The position numbers and the translations under genes are program-made. Below the pieces are notes generated by a model. The model was not told the DNA's origin. It saw only the letters and a program-made list of their open reading frames with translations, and did no database searches. Positions 33,975 to 42,139 of a DNA stretch of 64,000 bases are shown in pieces; position 1 is the stretch's first letter, and every line of letters begins with the position of its first letter. Source of the stretch: Collinsella sp. WCA1-178-WT-3 (M1) (GTDB taxonomy: Bacteria; Actinomycetota; Coriobacteriia; Coriobacteriales; Coriobacteriaceae); NCBI RefSeq assembly GCF_009696325.1, contig NZ_VUME01000010.1, positions 1 to 64,000 of the forward strand, in the 5' to 3' direction.

Positions 33975-35279
33975 ATGGATAAGCTCGCTAAACCCACAAA
34001 CCGCGCGCTGTTTTTAGTTAGCGTTGCCGTGACCGGTGCGTTCGCAGGTGCCGCGGTCTGGCTGTTCTTTTTTGTGATGGAGCACGGCATCGACTATCTA
34101 TGGACCGAGATTCCGCACGCACTGGGCGTCGCTTCGCCCGAGCTCGCCAGCGGCCCGTTTGGCTTTCTGCCGTACCCGTTTTTTGTCTGCCTGCTGGGCG
34201 GCCTGTTAATCGGTCTGTACGAAAAGATGACAGACACCAAGACCGATAACCTGAATCAGGTGATGGCTAAGGTCAAGCAAGATGGGCGCTACCCGTACGA
34301 CAATCTGGGCAAGCTTTCGCTTGCGGCATTGCTGCCGCTGCTGTTTGGCGGAAGTATTGGACCGGAGGCCGGCCTGACCGGCGTTATCGCGGGCCTGTGC
34401 AGCTGGGTCGGCGACCGCATGCGTCGCTTTGGCGCCGAGTTTAGGGAGCTCACGCTGCTAGGTACCCAGGCTGCCCTGACGGCGCTCTTTACCGCGCCTG
34501 TCTTTGGCTTTGTGGCGCCGCTCGCCGGTAGCGCCGACGGCCAGGGCGAAGATGCCGACGATGAGTCCGCGTCCGACGAGATCACCATCAAGCTGCCCAA
34601 GGCGCAAAAGACCGTGGTCTATGGCATTGCGATTGCCGGCGGTCTGGGCACTTACCTGTTGCTTGGCCAGCTCGTGGGCGGCGGCATGGGCATGCCCAGG
34701 TTCGAGTCCGCCGAGGTGGGCAACCTGGAGCTTGCCTGGCTCATTCCGCTGGCGTTGCTCGGCACCGTTTGCGGTTGGCTGTACTTTGTCTCCGAGCATG
34801 CAAGCGAGGCGCTGTCCCATGCAATAGGGGAGCGTCCTGTCGTCAAGGCCATGATGGCCGGTCTGGCGCTCGCCATCTGTGGCACGCTCCTGCCCTACAC
34901 CATGTTTGCCGGCGAGACGCAAGCCGACGTGCTCATGGAAACCTATCTGACCATTCCCGCCGGCATGCTTATCGCGACCGGTCTTGTCAAGGCCATGCTG
35001 ACCCCTGCCCTCATCAATATGGGCTGGCGTGGCGGTCACTTCTTCCCGGTTATCTTCTCGGGCGTAAGCCTGGGCTATGGTCTTGCCATCCTCACCGGCG
35101 CCGATCCGGTCTTTTGCGTCGCCGTCTGCACGGCCTCGACGATGGGCGCCGTCATGCGCCAACCCGTTATGGTCGTGGGCCTGCTGCTCATGTGCTTCCC
35201 GCTCAAGGGCATCGTCTGCATGATCATCGCCGCAGCCATCGCCGCCGGCATTCCGCTGCCCAAGCCGCTGCGCAAGTAG
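33975..35279 (+). CDS. ClC-type chloride channel/antiporter
   Basis: The 434-residue membrane protein belongs to the ClC family, which moves chloride or exchanges it for protons. The clearest signature is GGSIGPEAGLTG (about 119-130, anion filter and gating Glu), with further helices such as GWRGGHFFPVIFSGVSLGYG (about 350-370). About ten membrane segments are seen. A polar insert (about 190-210, DGQGEDADDESASDE) lies between helices. The start at 33975 has gggagg upstream. The 3' end lies next to a truncated methyltransferase gene on the other strand. Confidence 0.85.
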   Translation: MDKLAKPTNRALFLVSVAVTGAFAGAAVWLFFFVMEHGIDYLWTEIPHALGVASPELASGPFGFLPYPFFVCLLGGLLIGLYEKMTDTKTDNLNQVMAKVKQDGRYPYDNLGKLSLAALLPLLFGGSIGPEAGLTGVIAGLCSWVGDRMRRFGAEFRELTLLGTQAALTALFTAPVFGFVAPLAGSADGQGEDADDESASDEITIKLPKAQKTVVYGIAIAGGLGTYLLLGQLVGGGMGMPRFESAEVGNLELAWLIPLALLGTVCGWLYFVSEHASEALSHAIGERPVVKAMMAGLALAICGTLLPYTMFAGETQADVLMETYLTIPAGMLIATGLVKAMLTPALINMGWRGGHFFPVIFSGVSLGYGLAILTGADPVFCVAVCTASTMGAVMRQPVMVVGLLLMCFPLKGIVCMIIAAAIAAGIPLPKPLRK

Positions 35280-35308
35280 CATATTGCGCTTTGCGTTTGT
35301 TCAGAACT

Positions 35309-35602
35309 CGTTTTGAAGAAGCCGCGCGAGATACCGAGCGAATCGAAGAACGCACGGTTTTCGACGGGGTCGCTCCACAGATCGACAGCGTAGGTGTCAA
35401 ACCCGTATTCGCGGGCGAGTAGGGCGCTGGTGATACCGGTGCCCGATCCAAGGTCGCAGACGCGGACGCCGCAGGGGATATGCACATCGCGAAGCAGCTC
35501 TTCGCAGAGCTTGAGGGGATTGGGGCCCATAATCTTAGAGCGTACGAGTGTCGCGCCGAAGCTAGTTGCTTTTGGGAAGGGTTGAGATTCCTGGGTTTGC
35601 AT
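35309..35602 (-). pseudogene. SAM-dependent methyltransferase, N-terminal part only
   Basis: The start (ATG at 35602, with aggaaag upstream) and first ~97 residues look intact: MGPNPLKLCEELLRDV, then the SAM-binding motif VCDLGSGTGITSALLA (about 48-63) and the acidic VDLWSDPVEN. Homology stops at DSLGISRGFF, and the frame then continues without sense toward the ClC gene, stopping only at 35075 inside it. About 150 or more residues of a class I methyltransferase are missing. A deletion whose other end is close to the ClC stop codon is the simplest reading. The upstream part could still be expressed. Confidence 0.75.
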
Positions 35603-35763
35603 TGTTCTTTCCTATCAGGTGCAAAAATGGCAGATGACGGAGGCGGAACGGCGCAACAAACCACGGCCGTTGGACGGCCGTTTTCGTGGTTCTATGCGAT
35701 TGACCGTTCCCTAAAGAACAATGACCAAAAAGACATCCCCTTGGATGATCGAGACTGAGCCGA
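35603..35763. other. Intergenic, upstream of the truncated methyltransferase
   Basis: No gene is seen. It has a partial palindrome (ccacggccg/cggccgtttt-type) and shares accgttccctaaagaaca-like bases with the REP-type repeats, perhaps a decayed one. Confidence 0.3.
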
Positions 35764-35798
35764 GGCCCGTGACGTTTATATTGTAAAACGTCACGGGC
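35764..35798. terminator. 13-bp hairpin after the EamA gene
   Basis: gcccgtgacgttt (35764-35776) pairs perfectly with aaacgtcacgggc (35786-35798). It lies 60 bp past the stop of the minus-strand EamA gene. Confidence 0.6.
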
Positions 35799-35859
35799 GT
35801 GCCGGGATATGCCGTTTGTCACGGATTTGCGAGCGTCTAGATCTCGCTTGGCATCGGCG

Positions 35860-36735
35860 CTATTTCCAAATCGCGAGCGCGGCGGTGCCCAGGACGATGA
35901 AGGCGAGACCGATGGCGCTGCGCCGTGAGAGTTTTTCGTTGAATGCCAGGCGCGCAAATAGTACCGATACGACAATCGATAGTTTGTCGATCTGCACCAC
36001 GACGCTCACCTGGCCTGTGGCGATGGCGTAGTAGCACAGCAGCCACGATGCGCCAGTCGCAATGCCCGATGCCGCGAGAAATACGAGTTCGTAGCGGTCT
36101 ACGTGCACGGCTTGGTCCATCTTGCCTTTAGCTGCCACGATTGCCCATGCCATAACCAGTACCACACAGGTACGGATTGCCGTGGCCAGGTTGGACTCGA
36201 CGCCTTCGATGCCAACCTTGGCAAGGATGGACGTGAGCGCCGCGAACACGGCGGCGCCGAGGGCGTAAGCGAGCCAGGTCCGGTCTTGCTGCCGCTCGGA
36301 TCCGGCAAACTGCTTCTTCTCGATCATTAAAAACGTACCGAGGGTGATGACAGCGGTTCCCACGAGCTTAACCGCAAGGTTGCTCGTCTCGCCAAAAAGC
36401 ACGATGGCGATCAGTGCAGCGAGTACGGTGCTCATCTTGTCGACCGGTACGACCTTATTGACGTCTCCGATGCCCAACGCCTTAAAGTAACAGATCCACG
36501 AAGCACCGGTAGCGAGTCCCGAGAGGACGAGAAAGAGCCAAGATCTGGGTTCGATGCTGCCGATGGTTCCAATGGATCCAGAAATGCCCGCCATTGCCCA
36601 GGCGAAAACGAGCACCACGCAGGTGCGAATGGCCGTCGCGACATCGGAGTCGGTCTGCTTGATGCCGCATTTGGCCAGGACTGATGTGACGCCGGCAAAG
36701 AACGCCGACACAAATGCTGCTGCGACCCACGACAC
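35860..36735 (-). CDS. EamA/DMT-family transporter
   Basis: The 291-residue membrane protein has ten predicted helices in two repeated halves. TAIRTCVVLVFAWAMAG and TAIRTCVVLVMAWAIVA, and SGLATGASWICYF and SGIATGASWLLCYY, show the internal duplication clearly. Such transporters export metabolites or amino acids; the substrate is unknown. The start is GTG at 36735 with ggaggc before it. It is monocistronic, with a hairpin beyond its end. Confidence 0.85.
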   Translation of the reverse strand: MSWVAAAFVSAFFAGVTSVLAKCGIKQTDSDVATAIRTCVVLVFAWAMAGISGSIGTIGSIEPRSWLFLVLSGLATGASWICYFKALGIGDVNKVVPVDKMSTVLAALIAIVLFGETSNLAVKLVGTAVITLGTFLMIEKKQFAGSERQQDRTWLAYALGAAVFAALTSILAKVGIEGVESNLATAIRTCVVLVMAWAIVAAKGKMDQAVHVDRYELVFLAASGIATGASWLLCYYAIATGQVSVVVQIDKLSIVVSVLFARLAFNEKLSRRSAIGLAFIVLGTAALAIWK

Positions 36736-36873
36736 GGGTGAAATGCCTCCCCAAAGAACGACCGCGCCAGATTTACGGCGCTCGTCCGATGATACCGTCC
36801 CGCCATGAAGCTTTGATATCGCTGTGGTGAGACAGGGGCCATAGTTCGAGAGGGCATTTGGTTAAGGCTCGAA

Positions 36874-37057
36874 TCGAAGGTGAATGATTTTCCGCGAAGT
36901 GAACGAGTAAATCTGGACCCCTGGAACATGCACACTTTTTTCGAACAAAACTGCAGGATTCTTAGACAAAAACCGCAGGAATTGAGTCCTTAAAAATGTC
37001 GATGCTACAGGGCACTGTTTTTACTCGTTCACTTCTCGGAAAAGTATTCACCTTCGA
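36874..37057. mobile_element. 184-bp MITE-like palindromic element, copy 2
   Basis: The ends tcgaaggtgaat (36874-36885) and attcaccttcga (37046-37057) are inverted, and the arms continue with nearly matching gaagtgaacgagtaaa. The centre shares aaaaatgtcgatgct and gcagga/ccgcagga with copy 1 at 24791-24968. The sequence is more diverged than copy 1. It fills most of the gap between the EamA gene and the ABC-2 permease gene. No protein is encoded. Confidence 0.65.
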
Positions 37058-37185
37058 TATGCTGACGGTGTCTTTTTGGTTGCCAAGAACTAGACGGCCT
37101 GCTGTGAAGGGCGGTGGTGACGCTATGCCGCCTCGTTTCATTGAAAAAATAAGCGGGGTACCACCTAAGCTTTTTTAGCCGTCGA

Positions 37186-37884
37186 TTACAGATCGCGTAC
37201 TCGATAAACCTTGGTGCTGACAGCGCAGCTGATTACACATAGTGCGAGCGCCAGTACTGCAGTTCCTGCACACAGACAGCCAAGGACGGTGGGATCGGGA
37301 TTCGCCCCGGCAATCGACATGAGCCAGTTACTGATGGGGTTGGAGGAGCTTAGCGTGGCCATGGCAAGGCATCCGAGCAGGGCAAACAGGCCAACGGATA
37401 GGCGCAGCGCCTCCATGTGTCCAAATCGAAAGAACAGCGGCTGCGCCAAGAATACCATCATGAGGGAGATAAGCATCGATGCTGCCGAGGCGATTGCGAT
37501 TTCAAAGACCGTCTGTCCCGTCGAAGGAATGCCCGCGCTGTTGAAGAGCGGGATGGAGGCGATGCTCAAAAGCGTGGCGGCGCACGTCATGACGGCCGAG
37601 AAGACAACGATGCTCAGGTAGCGTGCGCAGATGATGTCTTTGCGCGAGAGGGGCAGCGTTGCCCGATAACGCTCCCATCCGTTTTGATTGTCGAAGCCTG
37701 CCAGCGAGCTCATGACCATGATGGGTGACATGGCGCTGAGCGCGCAGGCGCCGGCACTCATGCCGGAGTCGCCACCTGACGTGTTGGCGAGGGTCAGCAC
37801 AACGAATATGAACAGGCCGACGCCCGCTATGCTCGGGACAAGCGTGCGAACGATGGCGAGCTCGGACATAAAGGCGCGTTTCAT
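37186..37884 (-). CDS. ABC-2 type permease
   Basis: The 232-residue membrane protein has six predicted helices and the NQNGWERYRATLPLSRKDII loop (about 66-85) typical of the YtrC/ABC2_membrane_5 group. It would form the membrane part of the exporter whose ATPase is encoded just upstream; the two genes overlap by four bases (ATGA), so they are translated together. The substrate is unknown. Such operons in Gram-positive bacteria often respond to cell-wall stress through a GntR-family repressor, as the layout here suggests. Confidence 0.8.
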   Translation of the reverse strand: MKRAFMSELAIVRTLVPSIAGVGLFIFVVLTLANTSGGDSGMSAGACALSAMSPIMVMSSLAGFDNQNGWERYRATLPLSRKDIICARYLSIVVFSAVMTCAATLLSIASIPLFNSAGIPSTGQTVFEIAIASAASMLISLMMVFLAQPLFFRFGHMEALRLSVGLFALLGCLAMATLSSSNPISNWLMSIAGANPDPTVLGCLCAGTAVLALALCVISCAVSTKVYRVRDL

Positions 37885-38762
37885 TTCGAAGCCCCTTTCA
37901 GCGTGAGGCGTAGATAATCGTCAATGGTTGCCCGATCGCAGGGAATCTCGGGGAAGGCCTCGAGCGTTTCGCGACGGTTGGGCACGAGCACGTCCACGCT
38001 ATAAGCGTGGTGGGCGGCACGGGCGCCTTCGACGCAAGCCATAAGCTCGGCGGCCTGCGCTTGGGTACAGTGGGCGATGCCGGCGCGGTCGGTAATGTCC
38101 TCGCGCGGCAGGTCAAACACAATCGAGCCGTTATCGATGCAAATGATGCGGTCGGCAGCGCGATCGAGGTCGGACGTAATGTGACTCGAGAGCAGCACGC
38201 TGCGTTGGCCGTCGGCGACAAAGGCAAGCAGCTCATCGAGCAGCTCCTCGCGTGCCATGGGATCAAGACCCGCGGTGGCTTCGTCCAAAACGAGCAGCTT
38301 GGCCTTGTGACTGAGCGCACAGGCAAGCTGCAGCTTCATGCCCATGCCGCGGGAGAGGTCCTTGACCTTCGCCTTGGGATCCAAGCCAAATCGGTCGATG
38401 AGGCTGGCGAAGGTGTCGTGGCTCCAGGTGGGGTACGCCGGGCTTACGAGTGCCTCAACTTCGGTCACCTTGAGTGTGGAAGGGAAGGGGCATGTGTCCA
38501 GCACGAGGCCGACACGAGTGCGCAGACAACGCTGCGCTTCACCGGGCGCGTCGGCGCCGCAGTGCTGCCCAAACAGGTGCACCTCGCCGGCATCGAGTTT
38601 GATAAGCCCGAGCGCGGCGCGAATGGTCGTTGTCTTGCCGGCGCCGTTTGCGCCCACAAAGCCAACAATCTGGCCGGGCTCCACGGCGAGCGTGACATCG
38701 TGTAGTGAAAAGCGGTCGCTTACAGCGCGTGAGATGCCTTTGAGTTCAAGCAAGTTTTGCAT
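37881..38762 (-). CDS. ABC transporter ATPase (YtrB-like)
   Basis: The 293-residue ATPase has Walker A GANGAGKTTTI (about 36-46), signature LSRGMGMKLQLACAL, and Walker B KLLVLDEATAGLDP. The signature Ser-Arg-Gly form is usual for this group. The C-terminal ~80 residues are specific to this transporter type. The start at 38762 has gaaagg upstream. It is the middle gene of the GntR-ATPase-permease operon; only 23 bp separate it from the regulator gene. Confidence 0.85.
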   Translation of the reverse strand: MQNLLELKGISRAVSDRFSLHDVTLAVEPGQIVGFVGANGAGKTTTIRAALGLIKLDAGEVHLFGQHCGADAPGEAQRCLRTRVGLVLDTCPFPSTLKVTEVEALVSPAYPTWSHDTFASLIDRFGLDPKAKVKDLSRGMGMKLQLACALSHKAKLLVLDEATAGLDPMAREELLDELLAFVADGQRSVLLSSHITSDLDRAADRIICIDNGSIVFDLPREDITDRAGIAHCTQAQAAELMACVEGARAAHHAYSVDVLVPNRRETLEAFPEIPCDRATIDDYLRLTLKGASK

Positions 38763-38785
38763 GGTATAGCCTTTCTTGCAGATGG

Positions 38786-39166
38786 CTACTGCATGGTTTC
38801 GGGGGCTACCAGGTCGAGCATTTCGTGCAGTTTGTCGCGCGTGACGCCCAAGGCTTCGGCTTGGCTCGCCGCTTTCGCAAGCAGGTCTTCGATATGGCAT
38901 AGCTGGTTTTCGCGCAAGAGCTCCTGGTTGCCCTCGGCGACAAAACAGCCCTTGCCCTGCACGGTGCAGATAAACCCGAGTTGCTCTAGGTCGGCGTAGG
39001 CGCGCTTGGTGGTGATGACGCTCACACCTAGGTCGCTCGCGAGTGCACGGATGCTGGGGAGTTTGGCTCCCGCAGCGAGCGTGCCCGATAAGATCTGAGC
39101 TTTGACTTGCGAGGTTATCTGCTCGTAGATGGGCTTGTCGCTCGAATTGGATAGGATGATGTCCAC
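38786..39166 (-). CDS. GntR-family repressor (YtrA-like)
   Basis: The 126-residue regulator has a GntR winged helix (PIYEQITSQVKAQILSGTLA, LPSIRALASDLGVSVITTK, GKGCFVAEG) and a short C-terminal helical part of the YtrA type. The start is GTG at 39166, with aaggag upstream. It is the first gene of the ABC-2 operon and probably represses it. A 9-bp inverted repeat covering the -10 box (39194-39227) is the likely operator. Confidence 0.85.
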   Translation of the reverse strand: MDIILSNSSDKPIYEQITSQVKAQILSGTLAAGAKLPSIRALASDLGVSVITTKRAYADLEQLGFICTVQGKGCFVAEGNQELLRENQLCHIEDLLAKAASQAEALGVTRDKLHEMLDLVAPETMQ

Positions 39167-39193
39167 AGCGGCTCCTTAGCTGTTGGGCTACAC

Positions 39194-39244
39194 GTGTATA
39201 TAACCGGTAAGCACAGTATATATACACTATGCACAGTTATGCAA
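39194..39244 (-). promoter_or_regulatory. Promoter and GntR operator of the ABC-2 operon
   Basis: On the minus strand TTGCAT (39244-39239) and TATACT (39220-39215) are 18 bp apart. The inverted repeat gtgtatata (39194-39202) / tatatacac (39219-39227) spans the -10 box, so a bound repressor would block RNA polymerase. Confidence 0.6.
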
Positions 39245-39277
39245 GAGGCAAATAAGGATTGTCCGCTCGTTCATTCA

Positions 39278-39493
39278 TCTCAATCTGTAACATCTGGAAC
39301 CGATTTGGACGGCTACCTGTTACAGATTGAGATTTTGCTGGTGGGCCCCACCTGGTTGTCTCAATCTGTAACAACTGGAGAAGTTTTTGGCTGCTAGATG
39401 TTACAGATCGAGATCTTTCTGGGACGCCCACCTGTTTGTCTAAATCTGTAACAGGTAGAGGTTCAAAAACCGTCTAGATGTTACAGATCGAGA
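39278..39493. repeat. Array of six alternating 15-bp motifs, 40-bp spacing
   Basis: The motif tctcaatctgtaaca appears at 39278-39292, 39359-39373 and 39439-39453 (the last with one change). Its reverse complement appears at 39318-39332, 39399-39413 and 39479-39493 (one change in two of them). The starts are 40, 41, 40, 40 and 40 bp apart. The spacers are 25-26 nt and not identical, although spacers 1/3/5 and 2/4 resemble each other. The layout can fold as three hairpins or bind protein on one DNA face. It lies between divergent genes (the ABC-2 operon and prfC). Confidence 0.85.
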
Positions 39494-39637
39494 CAAACTG
39501 CTGCGGAGTGCCGTCATCGACTGCTACACAGGCCCCAACTGATGAATTTGTCCTGATAGGCGCCCTAGAGCGGAATTTCGCGGCTACAATAATGCGGTTA
39601 CAACGACGTAATGCACTCAATGCAAGAAAGGATCCGC

Positions 39638-41251
39638 ATGGCAAGCCTGTCGGATGAAATCTCGTCGCGCCGCACATTCGCGATCATCAGCCACCCGGAT
39701 GCCGGTAAGACCACGCTTACCGAGAAGCTGCTGCTCTATACCGGCAGCATCCAGACCGCCGGCTCGGTCAAGGGCAAGAGCTCGGCCAAGCATGCCGTCT
39801 CGGACTGGATGGACATCGAGAAGGAGCGCGGCATTTCCGTCACCTCCTCGGTGCTGCAGTTCACTTACAACGGCGCCTGCGTCAACATCCTCGATACCCC
39901 CGGTCACCAGGACTTTTCGGAGGATACCTACCGTACCCTTATGGCCGCTGACGCCGCAGTCATGGTCATCGACGGCGCCAAGGGCGTCGAGGCCCAGACC
40001 AAGAAGCTCTTTAAGGTCTGTACGCTGCGCCACATTCCCATCTTCACCTTTGTGAACAAGCTCGACCACGAGGCTCGCGATCCGTTTGAGCTCATGGAAG
40101 AGATCGAGAATGTCCTGGGCATCAATACGTATCCCATGAACTGGCCGATCGGCAGCGGCCGCAATTTCCGCGGCGTGTTCGATCGTCAGACTCGTCGTGT
40201 CATTGCCTTTGAGGGCGACGGTCATGCCAACGCTACCAGGAAGGTCGCCGAGGTCGAGGCCGAGCTGGGCGATTCTTCCATGGATGAGCTCATCGGCGAG
40301 GAGAACCATAAGAACCTGATGGACGACATCGAGCTGCTCGATGGCGCCGGCGACGAGCTCGACTTGGATGCCGTGGCCTGCGGCAAGCTGAGCCCGGCGT
40401 TCTTTGGCTCGGCGCTTACCAACTTTGGCGTGGAACCCTTCCTTAAGGAGTTCCTGCGTCTGGCCCCGACGCCGCGTGCCTATACCGATACGCTTACCAG
40501 TGAACCGGTCGATCCCTGCCGCGACGACTTTAGCGGCTTTGTGTTTAAGATCCAGGCCAACATGGACAAGAACCACCGCGACCGCATCGCCTTTGTGCGC
40601 ATTTGCTCGGGTAAGTTCGAGCGCGGCATGGATGCCTTCCACGTGCAGGGCAACCGCAAGCTCAAGCTTGCCACGGGCACGTCGATGATGGCCGACGACC
40701 GCGCCATCGTGGACGAGGCGTACGCGGGCGATATCGTGGGCCTGTTCGACCCGGGTATCTTTAGCGTCGGCGACACCGTGTGCTCCGGCAAGCGCCATGT
40801 GCAGTACCCGCAGATCCCGACGTTTGCCCCCGAGATGTTCGCTCGCATTACGCAGGTCGACACGCTCAAGCGCAAGCAGTTCGTCAAGGGCATGGAGGAG
40901 CTTGCCCAGGAGGGCGCCATCCAGATCTTCCGCGAGTTGGGTGCCGGCATGGAGAGCGTCATCGTGGGCGTGGTCGGCGTGCTACAGTTTGAGGTACTCG
41001 AGCGCCGCCTCAAGGCCGAGTACCGTGTTGAGGTTCGTCGCCAGCCGCTGCCCTATACGGACATTCGCTGGATCCAGAACGACCCCGACACCATCGATAT
41101 CCCGGGCCTTTCGCTCACGCGCGACACGCTGCGCGTCGAGGACATGCGCGGTGGCAAGCTGTTGCTGTTTACGAGCCCGTGGAACGTGGATTGGGCAACC
41201 GACCACAATCCCGACCTTATCCTGTCGGAGTTTGGCAACGTAGTCTTTTAA
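39638..41251 (+). CDS. prfC: Peptide chain release factor 3
   Basis: The 537-residue GTPase recycles release factors RF1/RF2 from the ribosome after termination. Motifs are G1 HPDAGKTTL (about 19-27), G3 DTPGHQDF, G4 NKLD, and the RF3-type FVFKIQANMDKNHRDRIAF block (about 302-320). The length fits RF3 (about 530). The start at 39638 has gaaagg upstream. The long leader between the repeat array and the gene has no other feature. It appears to be monocistronic. Confidence 0.9.
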   Translation: MASLSDEISSRRTFAIISHPDAGKTTLTEKLLLYTGSIQTAGSVKGKSSAKHAVSDWMDIEKERGISVTSSVLQFTYNGACVNILDTPGHQDFSEDTYRTLMAADAAVMVIDGAKGVEAQTKKLFKVCTLRHIPIFTFVNKLDHEARDPFELMEEIENVLGINTYPMNWPIGSGRNFRGVFDRQTRRVIAFEGDGHANATRKVAEVEAELGDSSMDELIGEENHKNLMDDIELLDGAGDELDLDAVACGKLSPAFFGSALTNFGVEPFLKEFLRLAPTPRAYTDTLTSEPVDPCRDDFSGFVFKIQANMDKNHRDRIAFVRICSGKFERGMDAFHVQGNRKLKLATGTSMMADDRAIVDEAYAGDIVGLFDPGIFSVGDTVCSGKRHVQYPQIPTFAPEMFARITQVDTLKRKQFVKGMEELAQEGAIQIFRELGAGMESVIVGVVGVLQFEVLERRLKAEYRVEVRRQPLPYTDIRWIQNDPDTIDIPGLSLTRDTLRVEDMRGGKLLLFTSPWNVDWATDHNPDLILSEFGNVVF

Positions 41252-41351
41252 CGCATCGGCGCGGTGGCCCTGCGGGGCTGCCGCGCTGCCTGCTTGCCTG
41301 ATGCCGCGTGAGCGGCTATCATGCCCACCGTCGTCTCAAGACCGGGGCGTC

Positions 41352-41388
41352 CGAGCAGTTCGGGTCCGATATCCTGCTCGTTAAACCT
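41352..41388 (+). promoter_or_regulatory. Possible leader pseudoknot before the VUT gene
   Basis: cgagcag (41352-41358) pairs with ctgctcg (41374-41380), and gggt in its loop (41362-41365) can pair with acct (41385-41388) just before the SD at 41395. It resembles an H-type pseudoknot, as in preQ1 sensors, but the loop lengths are not those of known classes. Confidence 0.25.
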
Positions 41389-41407
41389 AAAACCAAAGGA
41401 GTACATA

Positions 41408-42130
41408 ATGATCAAGAAGGTCATGGAGGACTACAAGGTCCTGTTGCGGAGCATTCCCGCGGCAACGGTTTCGCTGTTTTTCGTGAGCGTTATCATGATG
41501 AACCTGCTGGCCAACAAAGAGCTCATCAGCCTGCCGTATCTGGCACTCGATTGCGGCTTTGTGGTGAGCTGGGTCTCGTTTTTGTGCCAGGACATGATCT
41601 GCAAGCGCTTTGGCGCCAAGGCATCCATCAAAATCTCTATCCTCGCACTGGCGGTCAACCTTGCCGTGAGCCTGTGCTTTTGGGCATGCTCGCTCACGCC
41701 CGGCATGTGGGGCGCCTACTACGACACGGGCATGATCGAGGTCAACACCGCCCTTAACGCCACCATCGGCGGCACCTGGTACGTGGTGCTGGGCTCTTCG
41801 CTGGCAATGTTCGTTTCTGCCGTGGTTAACTCCACGCTCAACCAGTCGCTCGGCCGTATGCTCAAAAAGAATAACTTTGCGAGCTTCGCCTTCCGCTCCT
41901 ATGTGTCCACGGGTGTTGGCCAGTTTATCGACAACCTGGTCTTTGCCATTGTAGTGAGTCACACGTTCTTTGGTTGGACCTGGGTGCAGGTCCTTATGTG
42001 CTCGCTGACCGGCGCTGTCGCCGAGCTGCTGTGCGAGGTCTTCCTGAGCCCCGTGGGCTACAAGGTCGTGCGCGGCTGGGAGCGTGAGAATGTGGGCGCC
42101 GAGTACCTCAAGCGCCACGCAACCGCCTAA
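41408..42130 (+). CDS. VUT-family transporter (queuosine precursor type)
   Basis: The 240-residue membrane protein has about six helices and belongs to the VUT/YhhQ family (MNLLANKELISLPYLALDCG, CQDMICKRFGAKASIKIS, FIDNLVFAIV). Family members import precursors of queuosine such as preQ0, preQ1 or queuine; that role here is inferred. The start at 41408 has aaaggag upstream. The SDR gene starts 9 bp after its stop, so the two form an operon. Confidence 0.75.
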   Translation: MIKKVMEDYKVLLRSIPAATVSLFFVSVIMMNLLANKELISLPYLALDCGFVVSWVSFLCQDMICKRFGAKASIKISILALAVNLAVSLCFWACSLTPGMWGAYYDTGMIEVNTALNATIGGTWYVVLGSSLAMFVSAVVNSTLNQSLGRMLKKNNFASFAFRSYVSTGVGQFIDNLVFAIVVSHTFFGWTWVQVLMCSLTGAVAELLCEVFLSPVGYKVVRGWERENVGAEYLKRHATA

Positions 42131-42139
42131 GGAGCAAGT

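Noticed and set aside
39278-39493. CRISPR array
   Set aside because: The repeats are only 15 bp, alternate in orientation, have related spacers, and no cas gene is nearby.
39617-40798. 393-codon minus frame
   Set aside because: It is antisense to prfC, whose motifs are clear.
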